Both the position numbers and the translations under genes were made by a program. A stretch of DNA of 7,409 nucleotides, taken from the NCBI GenBank assembly GCA_021793595.1, contig JAJYSL010000211.1, positions 1 through 7,409 of the forward strand, given 5' to 3'. Each line of letters begins with the position of its first letter. The stretch's first letter is position 1. This document shows positions 1 to 7,118 of the stretch, piece by piece. The notes below the pieces were generated by a model that did no database searches, was not told the origin of the DNA, and was given only the letters and a program-made list of their open reading frames with translations. The DNA is from Acidobacteriota bacterium. GTDB lineage: Bacteria > Acidobacteriota > Terriglobia > Terriglobales > Acidobacteriaceae.

Positions 1-72
1 ACGATGGCTGAAGCCGAGCATGGTCTCCGGGGCAAACCAACTGAAACTGCGCAATTCTTCAGGCTTTTTCAT
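1..72 (-). CDS. IlvD/Edd-family dehydratase, N-terminal fragment (runs off left edge)
   Basis: Only the first 24 codons are in the window, read leftwards from ATG at 72-70. The translation contains LRSFSWFAPETMLGFSHR. This resembles the N-terminus of IlvD/Edd-type dehydratases (dihydroxy-acid and sugar-acid dehydratases), which often begin with a LRS..W(F/Y)...........HR pattern. Family members dehydrate dihydroxy acids such as aldonates to 2-keto acids using an iron-sulfur cluster; the cluster cysteines and catalytic part lie outside the window. An AAGGA ribosome-binding site sits five bases upstream, inside the permease gene. The start overlaps the permease stop by 14 bases in another frame, so translation is probably coupled. 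A sugar-acid permease is a sensible partner. The family call rests on a short peptide; the existence of a coding start here is firmer than the substrate. Confidence 0.68.
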   Translation of the reverse strand, partial: MKKPEELRSFSWFAPETMLGFSHR

Positions 73-1405
73 GAATTTCCTTGTGCAATCCGAGGTTCAA
101 AGCCGAGCGTCCTCCGATTTGAGTTGCCAGCACACCCGCCGTCAGCATGCATCCGGAGAGGACCCACAGTCCAGTATCGTAGTTGCCGGTAACTGTCTTC
201 AGATAGCCGAAAAGCCAGGGTCCCACCACGCCTCCAAGATTTCCCAGGCAGATCAATCCCACGGCAGTCGCAGCCGCGGATCTGCCCATCAGCGTGGTAG
301 GCAGTGTCCAAAACGCGGGCAAGTATGCCTGCGCGGTCAAGCCAGCCAGGCAGAACAACGCAATCATGAGCGGTGGGTGGTTGTGGGCCAACACAGTGAG
401 CGCCAGAGAGACGCCAGTGGCCAGCACCGGGATCGCGGTATGCAGACGAAGTTTGCCTGTGCGCTGCGCCCACAAGCCATTGAGCAGAATGCCGCACGCG
501 CTGCACGCATAGGGCAGACTCGCCGTCATGGTGCGGATCGCAATCGGCATGCTTTTCATGCTATCGCCGATCGACGGCAGAAAGAAAATCAATGCCTGAT
601 TGCCGGTGACGATCAGAAAATACACCCCGATCAGCAGGAAGGTTTGGGGATATCGCAGCGCATCCATTACATGCACCCGATGAGCCACGATCTTGCGTTC
701 CTCATCGGCCTTGAGCACGCCGGTGAGCCACTGCTTCTCGTCCTCGGGCAGCCACCTGGCCTGGCGAGGCCGGTCCGTCAGGTACCAGAGCGTCACAAAA
801 CCCATCAATATAGGCAGCGAGCCTTCCAGAATAAAAATCCATCGCCAGCCGGCCAATCCGCCCCAGTGGACGTTATCGAGAATCCATCGCGAAAGCGGAA
901 TGCCCAATGCAATTGCAATCGGCTGGGTCACCATAAAGTACGCCTTGGCGCGGGACCGGTCCTGCGGCTGAAACCAGTGGGACAGGTACACAATCACACC
1001 GGGGAAGAAGCCCGCCTCGGCAATGCCGAGCAACAGCCGCAACCCGTAGAACTGGGTGACGGGATGGAAAAAGCGGAACACCGGCCAGCCTAAAAAGCCC
1101 ATCAAGGATGCGGCCACGCCCCAGGAAACCATGATGCGGGCGATCCATTTGCGGGCGCTCCAGCGTTCTACCAGCAGGCTTCCCGGAATGTCGAGAAGCA
1201 AGAAGCCTAGAAAAAAGATTCCAGCGCCTAAGCCGATCACGGCGTCGTTGAAACCCATGTCGCCTTCCATTTGCAGCTTGGCGACACCCAGGTTAGCGCG
1301 GTCCAGATAGGCAAGCAGGTAAATGAACATCAGGTAGGGAATCAGGCGGCGCGTGACGCGTTTCCGCGTCCGCACCGACACATCCAGATCGGCGTCAGTC
1401 TTCAT
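59..1405 (-). CDS. MFS permease, anion:cation symporter (ACS) family, likely sugar-acid/organic anion uptake
   Basis: This 448-residue inner-membrane protein is of normal length for the ACS branch of the major facilitator superfamily (phthalate, tartrate, glucarate/galactonate-type permeases), which import organic anions with protons. The first helix carries the typical YLDRANLG motif (residues 33-40). It is followed by GAGIFFLGFLLLDIPGSLL (60-78), where this branch usually has its 'G..F..GY...PG' helix, then EAGFFPGVIVYLSHWF (130-145) and GWRWIFILEG (186-195), all hallmarks of the family. A charged cytoplasmic loop (about 211-250) separates the two six-helix halves. The start at 1405 is supported by AGGA five bases upstream (1411-1414). 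The gene overlaps the downstream dehydratase by 14 bases, suggesting import of the acid that the dehydratase then acts on. The family is clear; the substrate is not readable from sequence alone. Confidence 0.93.
   Translation of the reverse strand: MKTDADLDVSVRTRKRVTRRLIPYLMFIYLLAYLDRANLGVAKLQMEGDMGFNDAVIGLGAGIFFLGFLLLDIPGSLLVERWSARKWIARIMVSWGVAASLMGFLGWPVFRFFHPVTQFYGLRLLLGIAEAGFFPGVIVYLSHWFQPQDRSRAKAYFMVTQPIAIALGIPLSRWILDNVHWGGLAGWRWIFILEGSLPILMGFVTLWYLTDRPRQARWLPEDEKQWLTGVLKADEERKIVAHRVHVMDALRYPQTFLLIGVYFLIVTGNQALIFFLPSIGDSMKSMPIAIRTMTASLPYACSACGILLNGLWAQRTGKLRLHTAIPVLATGVSLALTVLAHNHPPLMIALFCLAGLTAQAYLPAFWTLPTTLMGRSAAATAVGLICLGNLGGVVGPWLFGYLKTVTGNYDTGLWVLSGCMLTAGVLATQIGGRSALNLGLHKEIHEKA
78..82 (-). 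promoter_or_regulatory. Ribosome-binding site of the dehydratase inside the permease gene
   Basis: The minus strand reads AAGGA followed by the five-base spacer AATTC and then ATG at 72-70. This is a good Shine-Dalgarno match at normal spacing, located within the last codons of the permease. It fixes the dehydratase start and implies translational coupling. Confidence 0.65.
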
Positions 1406-1472
1406 CTTTTTCCTGTTTCCCTGAACTGTCTTGCGAAGTGGGCGAGCTTATTCCGGTTCCGACTGATATGCA

Positions 1473-1517
1473 GCCATACTATGGCATGGCCCTCGCGTCC
1501 GGCCATGGCGCCGCCAT
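1473..1517. promoter_or_regulatory. Operator-like cluster of GCCAT/ATGGC half-sites
   Basis: Six copies of a five-base half-site fall in 45 bases. GCCAT is at 1473-1477, 1502-1506 and 1513-1517. ATGGC is at 1481-1485, 1486-1490 and 1505-1509. Positions 1473-1485 form a perfect inverted repeat, GCCATA-C-TATGGC. A second pair, CATGGCC (1485-1491) and GGCCATG (1501-1507), has seven-base arms and a nine-base spacer. The cluster begins 68 bases upstream of the permease start, where a repressor or activator of the permease/dehydratase unit would be expected. The regulator family cannot be named from this. Confidence 0.45.
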
Positions 1518-1681
1518 CAGCAGAAAAATGGAAGCGCGGGTAGCTTCGATGGAAAGCCGCCCGCCGTAGATTCTGTGGCCGACGGCAACGAAGAGTGGCA
1601 TTTCCGGGCCCGTCTGAATCCGTATTGGAACGGCCCTTCCCCTGCAATCGTTCATTGATGAGATCGTCATGTTTTCGGGTG

Positions 1682-1687
1682 TATAAA
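1682..1687 (+). promoter_or_regulatory. Possible -10 element for the phosphoesterase gene
   Basis: TATAAA matches the TATAAT -10 consensus at five of six positions and lies 70 bases before the phosphoesterase ATG. No convincing -35 hexamer is seen 16-18 bases upstream (around 1658-1665), so this is a weak call. Confidence 0.25.
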
Positions 1688-1757
1688 GGCGGAGGAACAC
1701 TGCGGCCTTCTTTCTGCGTTTGCAGTTGCGGATACTTCCGTCCTGGAGAATGACTGG

Positions 1758-4574
1758 ATGAAACGATCGATCTGGATTGACTTGCTGAGCGGCTGCCTGC
1801 TTTTTGCGGTAACACTTGCCGGATTCGTGCCGCCAGCCAAAGCGCAAACGAAGGCTGGCTCGGCGGAGTCAATGCCCTCAGGCCAACTCATCACGCCGCT
1901 GGCGCCTACCGACGCGGTCTTTACTCGGCTCAATCCACACCTGAAAGATTTTCCGAACTACACCGTGGGTCAGGCCATTAAACTGGCGATCAGCCCGGAC
2001 GGAAAAACACTGCTGGTTCTCACCAGCGGCTACAACCGACTCAATAATGCTCAGGGCATCCGGGTTGCGGCCGACTCCAACGAGTATGTGTTTGTCTTCG
2101 ATATATCGCATGGCAAACTTCGGCAAACCCAGGTCTTTCAGGTGCCGAATACATTTGTGGGACTGGTTTTCTCGCCGGACGGCAAGCAATTCTACGTCTC
2201 CGGCGGAGTGGACGACGATGTGCACACATTCGCCAAAACAGGCGACCGTTGGGACGAAAGTGGTGCTCCTGTCCCGCTCGGGCACAAGGTTGGGGTTGGA
2301 ATTCGACAAAAGCCGACGGTTGCCAATCTTGCCGTAACGGCGGACGGCAAGTATCTCGTCGCGGCCGATATCTATAACGATGCCATCTCCATTGTCGATC
2401 TCGGGAGCCGCGCCAAAGTAGGAGAACTCGATCTGCGGCCGGGAATTATCAATCCCGCTCAAACAGGCATAGCCGGCGGAGAGTCTCCCTTCGATGTCGC
2501 GATCAAGGGGAACGGCACGGCGTATGTCTCGAGTTTGCGCGACCGGGAAGTCGACGTGGTGGATATTTCGAGTCCATCCAGCCCGAAGTTGCTGACGCGC
2601 ATTCCGGTGCAGGGCAACCCGAACACCATGGTGCTGAATCCTGCCCAAACCCGTCTCTACGTCGCCGCCGACAACAGCGACCGGGTTTCCGTGATCGATA
2701 CAACGACGAACCGCGTCCTGGAGACGATGCGCACGACGGCGCCAGCCGGCCTGCTGCGCGGACCGCGTCAACTGCCCGGCGCGGCGCCCAACAGCCTGGT
2801 TTTGTCGCCGGACCAAAAGACGCTCTACGTGACCAACGGAGGCATGAATGCCATTGCCGTGATTTCACTGGAGCCGGGGCAGACGCATCGGGTCATGGGT
2901 CTGATTCCAACCGGTTGGTATCCGCAATCGATCGGCATCAGCCGCGACGGCAAGACTCTGTACGATGTGAACAGTAAGAGCGACCCAGGCCCGAATCCGC
3001 TCTATGACGGAACGCCGATTCCTGTCGGACTCTACCGGGCCCATCAGTCCGTGAATCAGTACATTCTGCAACTGGAGAAGGCGGGGTTACAGTCTTTCCC
3101 TGTCCCGAATCGAACGGAACTGGCGCGGCTGACCCAAAGAGTGGCTGCCAACGATTATCTGGCCACCCTGCCGAATCAATCCGACGAGCAGATGATGGCG
3201 GCACTGCATCAGCGCATCCATCATGTGATTTATATCGTGAAAGAGAATCGCACGTACGATCAGGTCCTGGGCGATCTCGATAAAGGCAACGGCGATCCCG
3301 CTCTTGCCGAGTTCGGAGAACTGATTACGCCCAACCAGCACCGATTGGCGGACCAATTCGTCGATCTCGACAATTTCCTGTGCACGGGTGAGGTGAGCGG
3401 CAACGGCTGGCCGTGGAGCACGTCGGCGCGCGAGATGGACATCAATGTCAAGACGGTTCCTTTAAGCTATGCTCGCCGCGGTTCTCCGCGCGGCGTCAAT
3501 GTCAATATGCCAACGGTGGCCGAGCGTCAGTCCCATGACGCGGCTTACCCGAACGATCCCAACCTGCTGCCTGGCTTGAACGATGAGTACGATCCGGATG
3601 GACCGCAAGGTCAAAAGCAGCAGGGATATCTCTGGAATTCGGCGCTGCGGCATGGTCTTACCGTGCGGAACTATGGGTTTGAGACGATCATTCCGCCGCA
3701 TACGCCGGAGGTTCCCGACCCATACGCAAGCCGCACGGTGGTCTCTGTCCCCACCCACCCTCAACTCATCGGCATCACCGACCCATATTTTCGCGCATTC
3801 GACAACGGCTATCCCGACTTCCGGCGGGAACTGGAATGGGAACGGGAATTCAACCAGTACGTCGCCCATCGCGATCTTCCGAATCTTGAGTTCGTCCGCT
3901 TCATGCACGATCACGAGGGCAATTTCGCCACCGCGATCGATGGCATCAACACTCCGGAGAAGCAGACTGCGGACAACGATTATGCGGTCGGCAAGCTGAT
4001 TGAGCGCATCGAGCATAGCCCCTATGCGGACTCGACCTTGATCTTCATCATTGAGGACGATGCCCAGGCCGGCCCCGACCATGTCGATGCCCATCGCAGC
4101 ATCGCTTTCATCGTTGGCCCGTATGTCAAGCAGGGCGCCGTCGTCCACGAACGTTACTCGACCGTGAATATCGTGCGCACCATTGAGGATGTGCTGGGCA
4201 TCGGTCATCTCAACCTCAACGATGCTTATCAGCGGCCGATGACTGCTGTTTTCGATCTCAAGCAGTCTGCCTGGACCTATACCGCCGTCATCCCCAAGCC
4301 GATCGCGAAGCTGCTGCCGCCGTCGCAACAGGACGCTCAGCTCGGTCCCGCATTTCACGAAACGCATCCTGCCTCCTATTGGGCAAGGCAGACTCGCGGT
4401 TTCGATTGGAAGACGGAAGATCGTGTGCCGCCGGTGCTTTTCAATCGGATTCTATGGAGGGGCCTGACGGGCGGTTTGCCCTATCCTGTGGCACGCAACA
4501 AGCAGGACTATAGCCACGACCGCGCGGCCGTTTTGAAGCAGCGCAAAACTCACTTCCTCTACGAAGGTCAGTGA
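1758..4574 (+). CDS. Exported YVTN/YncE-like beta-propeller fused to an alkaline phosphatase/phospholipase C-type phosphoesterase
   Basis: The 938-residue product starts with a signal peptide: basic MKR, a hydrophobic core (about 9-24) and a cleavage site after AKA (27-29), so it should be periplasmic or secreted. Residues about 60-415 form repeated YVTN-type propeller blades, for example ISPDGKTLLVL, LVAADIYNDAISIVDL, LYVAADNSDRVSVIDT and LYVTNGGMNAIAVISL. Residues about 480-870 are a metal-dependent phosphoesterase. KENRTYDQ (495-502) matches the ENRSFDH metal-binding motif of the phospholipase C/AcpA family. IIEDDAQAGPDHVDAH (764-779) carries probable further metal ligands D767 and D768. 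S547 in GEVSG is a candidate nucleophile, by inference. The family hydrolyses phosphate esters; the natural substrate is unknown. The ATG has GGAG nine bases upstream and no in-frame ATG occurs between it and the permease gene. The fusion appears full-length and all key motifs are intact. Confidence 0.9.
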   Translation: MKRSIWIDLLSGCLLFAVTLAGFVPPAKAQTKAGSAESMPSGQLITPLAPTDAVFTRLNPHLKDFPNYTVGQAIKLAISPDGKTLLVLTSGYNRLNNAQGIRVAADSNEYVFVFDISHGKLRQTQVFQVPNTFVGLVFSPDGKQFYVSGGVDDDVHTFAKTGDRWDESGAPVPLGHKVGVGIRQKPTVANLAVTADGKYLVAADIYNDAISIVDLGSRAKVGELDLRPGIINPAQTGIAGGESPFDVAIKGNGTAYVSSLRDREVDVVDISSPSSPKLLTRIPVQGNPNTMVLNPAQTRLYVAADNSDRVSVIDTTTNRVLETMRTTAPAGLLRGPRQLPGAAPNSLVLSPDQKTLYVTNGGMNAIAVISLEPGQTHRVMGLIPTGWYPQSIGISRDGKTLYDVNSKSDPGPNPLYDGTPIPVGLYRAHQSVNQYILQLEKAGLQSFPVPNRTELARLTQRVAANDYLATLPNQSDEQMMAALHQRIHHVIYIVKENRTYDQVLGDLDKGNGDPALAEFGELITPNQHRLADQFVDLDNFLCTGEVSGNGWPWSTSAREMDINVKTVPLSYARRGSPRGVNVNMPTVAERQSHDAAYPNDPNLLPGLNDEYDPDGPQGQKQQGYLWNSALRHGLTVRNYGFETIIPPHTPEVPDPYASRTVVSVPTHPQLIGITDPYFRAFDNGYPDFRRELEWEREFNQYVAHRDLPNLEFVRFMHDHEGNFATAIDGINTPEKQTADNDYAVGKLIERIEHSPYADSTLIFIIEDDAQAGPDHVDAHRSIAFIVGPYVKQGAVVHERYSTVNIVRTIEDVLGIGHLNLNDAYQRPMTAVFDLKQSAWTYTAVIPKPIAKLLPPSQQDAQLGPAFHETHPASYWARQTRGFDWKTEDRVPPVLFNRILWRGLTGGLPYPVARNKQDYSHDRAAVLKQRKTHFLYEGQ

Positions 4575-4592
4575 GTCATTGACCGGATTCGT

Positions 4593-6971
4593 TTGTCAGC
4601 GCAGGAAGCGGTTCCATCTTTTAGAATCATGGAGGACACATGGCGCACCGGCAATGGAGCGCCTCAGGCAGGCAATGTGAACATGCTCCCACATGACGGC
4701 TTCGCGTCCCCGGCAATGTTAGATAGCCTATTCGAATTATCCCCTGACGCCATCTTCGTGGCAGATGCGCAAGGTCATATCCTCCGCGCCAATGCGCAAG
4801 CCGAAACAATGTTCGGCTATGGTCATGGAGAACTCGCGGGCCAACCGATTGAGAATCTGGTGCCGGAACGCTATCGCAGTTCCCATCCGAAGCATCGCGA
4901 AGAATACAGTGCACATCCTCGGACCCGATCCATGGGTGGAGGACTGGATCTGTTCGGTGTGCGCAAGGATGGCAGCGAATTTCCGGTGGATATCATGCTG
5001 CGGCCGATGGAAGCTGCGGAAGGCCCCATGGTTCTTAGCTTTGTGCGGGACGTTTCCTTTCAGCGCATGGCGCAGGAATCGCTGCGCCGGACCGACCAGC
5101 AACTGCGGTCGATTGTCGAAAGCGTCAAGGACTACGCCATTTTCCTGCTCGATCCCGAAGGACATATTGCCACCTGGAATCCGGGTGCGCAGCGTATCAA
5201 AGGCTACAGCGCCGACGAAATCATCGGGCAGCACTTTTCCATTTTTTACCCCGGCGATGATGCGCAACGGAACAAGCCGCAGGAACAGTTGCGCATTGCG
5301 AAAACCAAAGGAAGATTTGAGGCCGAGGGCTGGCGCGTTCGCAAGGATGGATCGCGTTTCTGGGCCAATGTGGTGATCACGCCGATTTTTGATCAACATC
5401 ATGAGTTGACCGGGTTCGCCAAAATCACGCGCGACTTTACCGACCGCAAGCGTGCGGAAGAGGCCTTGATGCTGCAGTTGAGCAGCGTGCTGCTGGCGAA
5501 TGTGGATATTCGCAAGATGCTCTCGGCCATTTCTGCCAGCATTCGCGATGTAGTCCCGCACGACTGCGCCACCTTGGCGCTGCGCGATCCGGTTTCGGGC
5601 GGTCTGCGCGTGCAGTTCCTGGAAGCCGGTGAGGGTGAGCAGGTCCGCCATGCGGAAACGATCGTCTCGATAGAAAATTCGCCGGCCGGTTCTGCCTTTC
5701 GCCATGGCGAGCCGGTGGTGCTGAACCAGATCAATCTGGGTCCCTACGCGAAAGAAGCGGTGCGGCATTTGACCGACATGCAGATGGTGTCGGGTTGCTG
5801 GGTGCCCCTGATCAACCGCGGCCAGACGCTGGGAACCCTGATGGTGGCCAGCCGCATGGAGTCGGCATTCGCCCAGCGCGATGCCGATATGTTGAGCCAG
5901 ATTGCGGGTCAGATTGCGATGGCAGTGAACAATGGACTCGCCTTCCGCCAAATCGCCGACCTGCGCGACAAGCTTTCGCTGGAGAAGAGCTACCTCGAAG
6001 ATGAGCTGAACATGGAGCATCGTTTCGAGGACATTGTGGGTGAAAGCACGGGTCTGAGGCATGTGCTGAAGGACATTGAAACCGTTGCCCCTACCGATGC
6101 CACGGTGCTGATCCAGGGCGAGACAGGGACAGGCAAGGAACTGCTGGCGCGTGCGATTCACCGCCTCAGTCCCAGGCGCGAAAGGACATTCATCAAGTTA
6201 AATTGCGCGGCGATTCCTGCCGGGCTGCTGGAAAGCGAACTTTTCGGACACGAAAAGGGAGCCTTTACCGGGGCCATTAACCGCAGAATGGGACGGCTGG
6301 AACTGGCCCATGAAGGCACGCTCTTTCTCGATGAAATCGGTGAAATGCCCCTGGATCTTCAGCCCAAATTGCTGCGCGCGCTGCAGGAACGTGAGATCGA
6401 GCGGTTGGGTGGATCGCAGAGCATTCGGGTCGATGTTCGGCTGATTGCCGCGACCAATCGCGATCTGGAAAAGATGGTGGCCGACAAGCAGTTTCGCAGC
6501 GACCTGTATTACCGCTTGAAGGTTTTCCCTCTGATCTCTCCGCCTTTGCGCGAGCGTCGCAGCGACATTCCCATGCTGGTGCGCCATTTTGTGGATAAGC
6601 ACTGCCGCCGCATGGGGAAATCGATCGAATCCATTCCCGAGGAATCGATGCAGGCGCTGCTGGAATGGAAGTGGCCCGGCAACATTCGCGAGCTGGAAAA
6701 TTTCATGGAGCGTGCTGTGATTCTCACGCGCGGAAACGTGCTGCAGGTTCCGTTGGCGGAGCTGGAACTGGAGCAGGAGGAAGCCCCGGCGGCCTCGGAG
6801 ATCGATCCGAATCTACAAGCCGCGGAACGGGAACACATCCTTCGTGTGCTGCGCGAAACCGGGGGCATGATCGGCGGTCCCAATGGCGCGGCCGAACGGA
6901 TGGGCTTGAAGCGCACCACGCTCAATTCCAGGCTGAAGAAACTGGGGATCGAGCGAAGCGACTATATGTAG
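4593..6971 (+). CDS. Sigma-54-dependent transcriptional activator, PAS-PAS-GAF-AAA+-Fis HTH (FhlA-like)
   Basis: Counting from TTG 4593 (792 residues), two PAS domains lie at about 45-158 ([27 protein letters not shown]) and 170-290 ([31 protein letters not shown]). A GAF domain follows (about 297-455), then a short linker helix. The AAA+ core has Walker A GETGTGKE (509-516), the sigma-54 contact loop GAFTGA (556-561), Walker B LFLDE (577-581), sensor [10 protein letters not shown] and arginine-finger region [10 protein letters not shown] Fis-type helix-turn-helix closes the protein (about 745-792). Such proteins are bacterial enhancer-binding proteins that use ATP to open sigma-54 promoters. 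With no receiver domain, the signal is probably sensed directly by PAS or GAF. Start choice is uncertain: TTG 4593, ATG 4629 and ATG 4683 all precede PAS1 and none has a strong ribosome-binding site. The 18-base (or 54-base) gap after the phosphoesterase gene allows co-transcription. Confidence 0.93.
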   Translation: MSAQEAVPSFRIMEDTWRTGNGAPQAGNVNMLPHDGFASPAMLDSLFELSPDAIFVADAQGHILRANAQAETMFGYGHGELAGQPIENLVPERYRSSHPKHREEYSAHPRTRSMGGGLDLFGVRKDGSEFPVDIMLRPMEAAEGPMVLSFVRDVSFQRMAQESLRRTDQQLRSIVESVKDYAIFLLDPEGHIATWNPGAQRIKGYSADEIIGQHFSIFYPGDDAQRNKPQEQLRIAKTKGRFEAEGWRVRKDGSRFWANVVITPIFDQHHELTGFAKITRDFTDRKRAEEALMLQLSSVLLANVDIRKMLSAISASIRDVVPHDCATLALRDPVSGGLRVQFLEAGEGEQVRHAETIVSIENSPAGSAFRHGEPVVLNQINLGPYAKEAVRHLTDMQMVSGCWVPLINRGQTLGTLMVASRMESAFAQRDADMLSQIAGQIAMAVNNGLAFRQIADLRDKLSLEKSYLEDELNMEHRFEDIVGESTGLRHVLKDIETVAPTDATVLIQGETGTGKELLARAIHRLSPRRERTFIKLNCAAIPAGLLESELFGHEKGAFTGAINRRMGRLELAHEGTLFLDEIGEMPLDLQPKLLRALQEREIERLGGSQSIRVDVRLIAATNRDLEKMVADKQFRSDLYYRLKVFPLISPPLRERRSDIPMLVRHFVDKHCRRMGKSIESIPEESMQALLEWKWPGNIRELENFMERAVILTRGNVLQVPLAELELEQEEAPAASEIDPNLQAAEREHILRVLRETGGMIGGPNGAAERMGLKRTTLNSRLKKLGIERSDYM

Positions 6972-7020
6972 TCGTCGCGACGAAATATCGTCTTCGTCAC
7001 ATCGTCACCGCCGTCGTCAC
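6972..7020. repeat. CGTC-rich intergenic repeats with a short palindrome
   Basis: Directly after the activator stop codon lies the perfect 12-base palindrome TCGTCGCGACGA (6972-6983). Six CGTC words follow one another between 6973 and 7018, three of them as CGTCAC (6995-7000, 7003-7008, 7015-7020). GACGA and TCGTC (6979-6983, 6988-6992) could form a small five-base stem with a four-base loop, but no run of T follows, so this is not a clear terminator. The repeats could be binding sites for the upstream activator or simply low-complexity sequence. Confidence 0.35.
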
Positions 7021-7103
7021 TCGATCCGACCAGCCGCTGCAAAATCCACGTAATCCTCTCTGTACAAACAACATACACCAGCGGCAAATTGCAATCCGCG
7101 TTT

Positions 7104-7118
7104 TGGCCCTTGGCGTGC
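7104..7118 (+). promoter_or_regulatory. Candidate sigma-54 (-24/-12) promoter before the STAS gene
   Basis: TGGCCC-TTGGC-GTGC fits the TGGCAC-N5-TTGC pattern with the invariant GG and GC at correct spacing; one base differs in each hexamer/tetramer core. It lies next to the gene for a sigma-54 activator. Transcription would begin near 7130, downstream of the GTG at 7115, so if this promoter is real the STAS gene must use another start. Matches this good also occur by chance. Confidence 0.35.

Larger units (their letters stand above)
1406..1757. other. Divergent intergenic region between the permease and phosphoesterase genes
   Basis: These 352 bases separate two divergently transcribed genes and must carry the promoters for both. 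The permease-proximal part holds the GCCAT/ATGGC half-site cluster (1473-1517). The phosphoesterase-proximal part has a TATAAA hexamer (1682-1687) and the ribosome-binding site GGAG (1745-1748). Open frames crossing this stretch on the minus strand lack family signatures and run into the phosphoesterase gene, so I do not call a gene here. Confidence 0.6.

Noticed and set aside
20..1093. Long plus-strand open frame (357 codons) opposite the permease gene
   Set aside because: The product is low-complexity and rich in Q, R and H with no family signature, while the opposite strand encodes a clear ACS permease. It is an antisense shadow.
1482..1496. TGGCAT-N5-TCGC, a sigma-54-like element on the plus strand
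   Set aside because: It is more than 260 bases from the phosphoesterase start and is made of the GCCAT/ATGGC repeat words, so the match is probably incidental.
1750..1761. Minimal ATG-ACT-GGA-TGA frame overlapping the phosphoesterase start
   Set aside because: Its ATG is one base after the GGAG ribosome-binding site, too close for initiation; three codons carry no evidence of function.
1766..1796. Possible lipobox (LLSGC, residues 9-13) in the phosphoesterase signal peptide
   Set aside because: The cysteine is too near the N-terminus, with the main hydrophobic stretch after it and a good AKA signal peptidase I site at 27-29.
1402..1933. Minus-strand open frames crossing the divergent intergenic region
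   Set aside because: They overlap the 5' end of the phosphoesterase gene, show no recognisable domain, and occupy the space where the two divergent promoters must lie.
3462..4367. 301-codon minus-strand open frame opposite the phosphoesterase domain
   Set aside because: It mirrors the conserved phosphoesterase coding region and shows no independent start signal or domain.
4737..6161. 474-codon minus-strand open frame opposite the sigma-54 activator
   Set aside because: It lies wholly antisense to PAS, GAF and AAA+ coding sequence with intact motifs; its translation has no recognisable domain.
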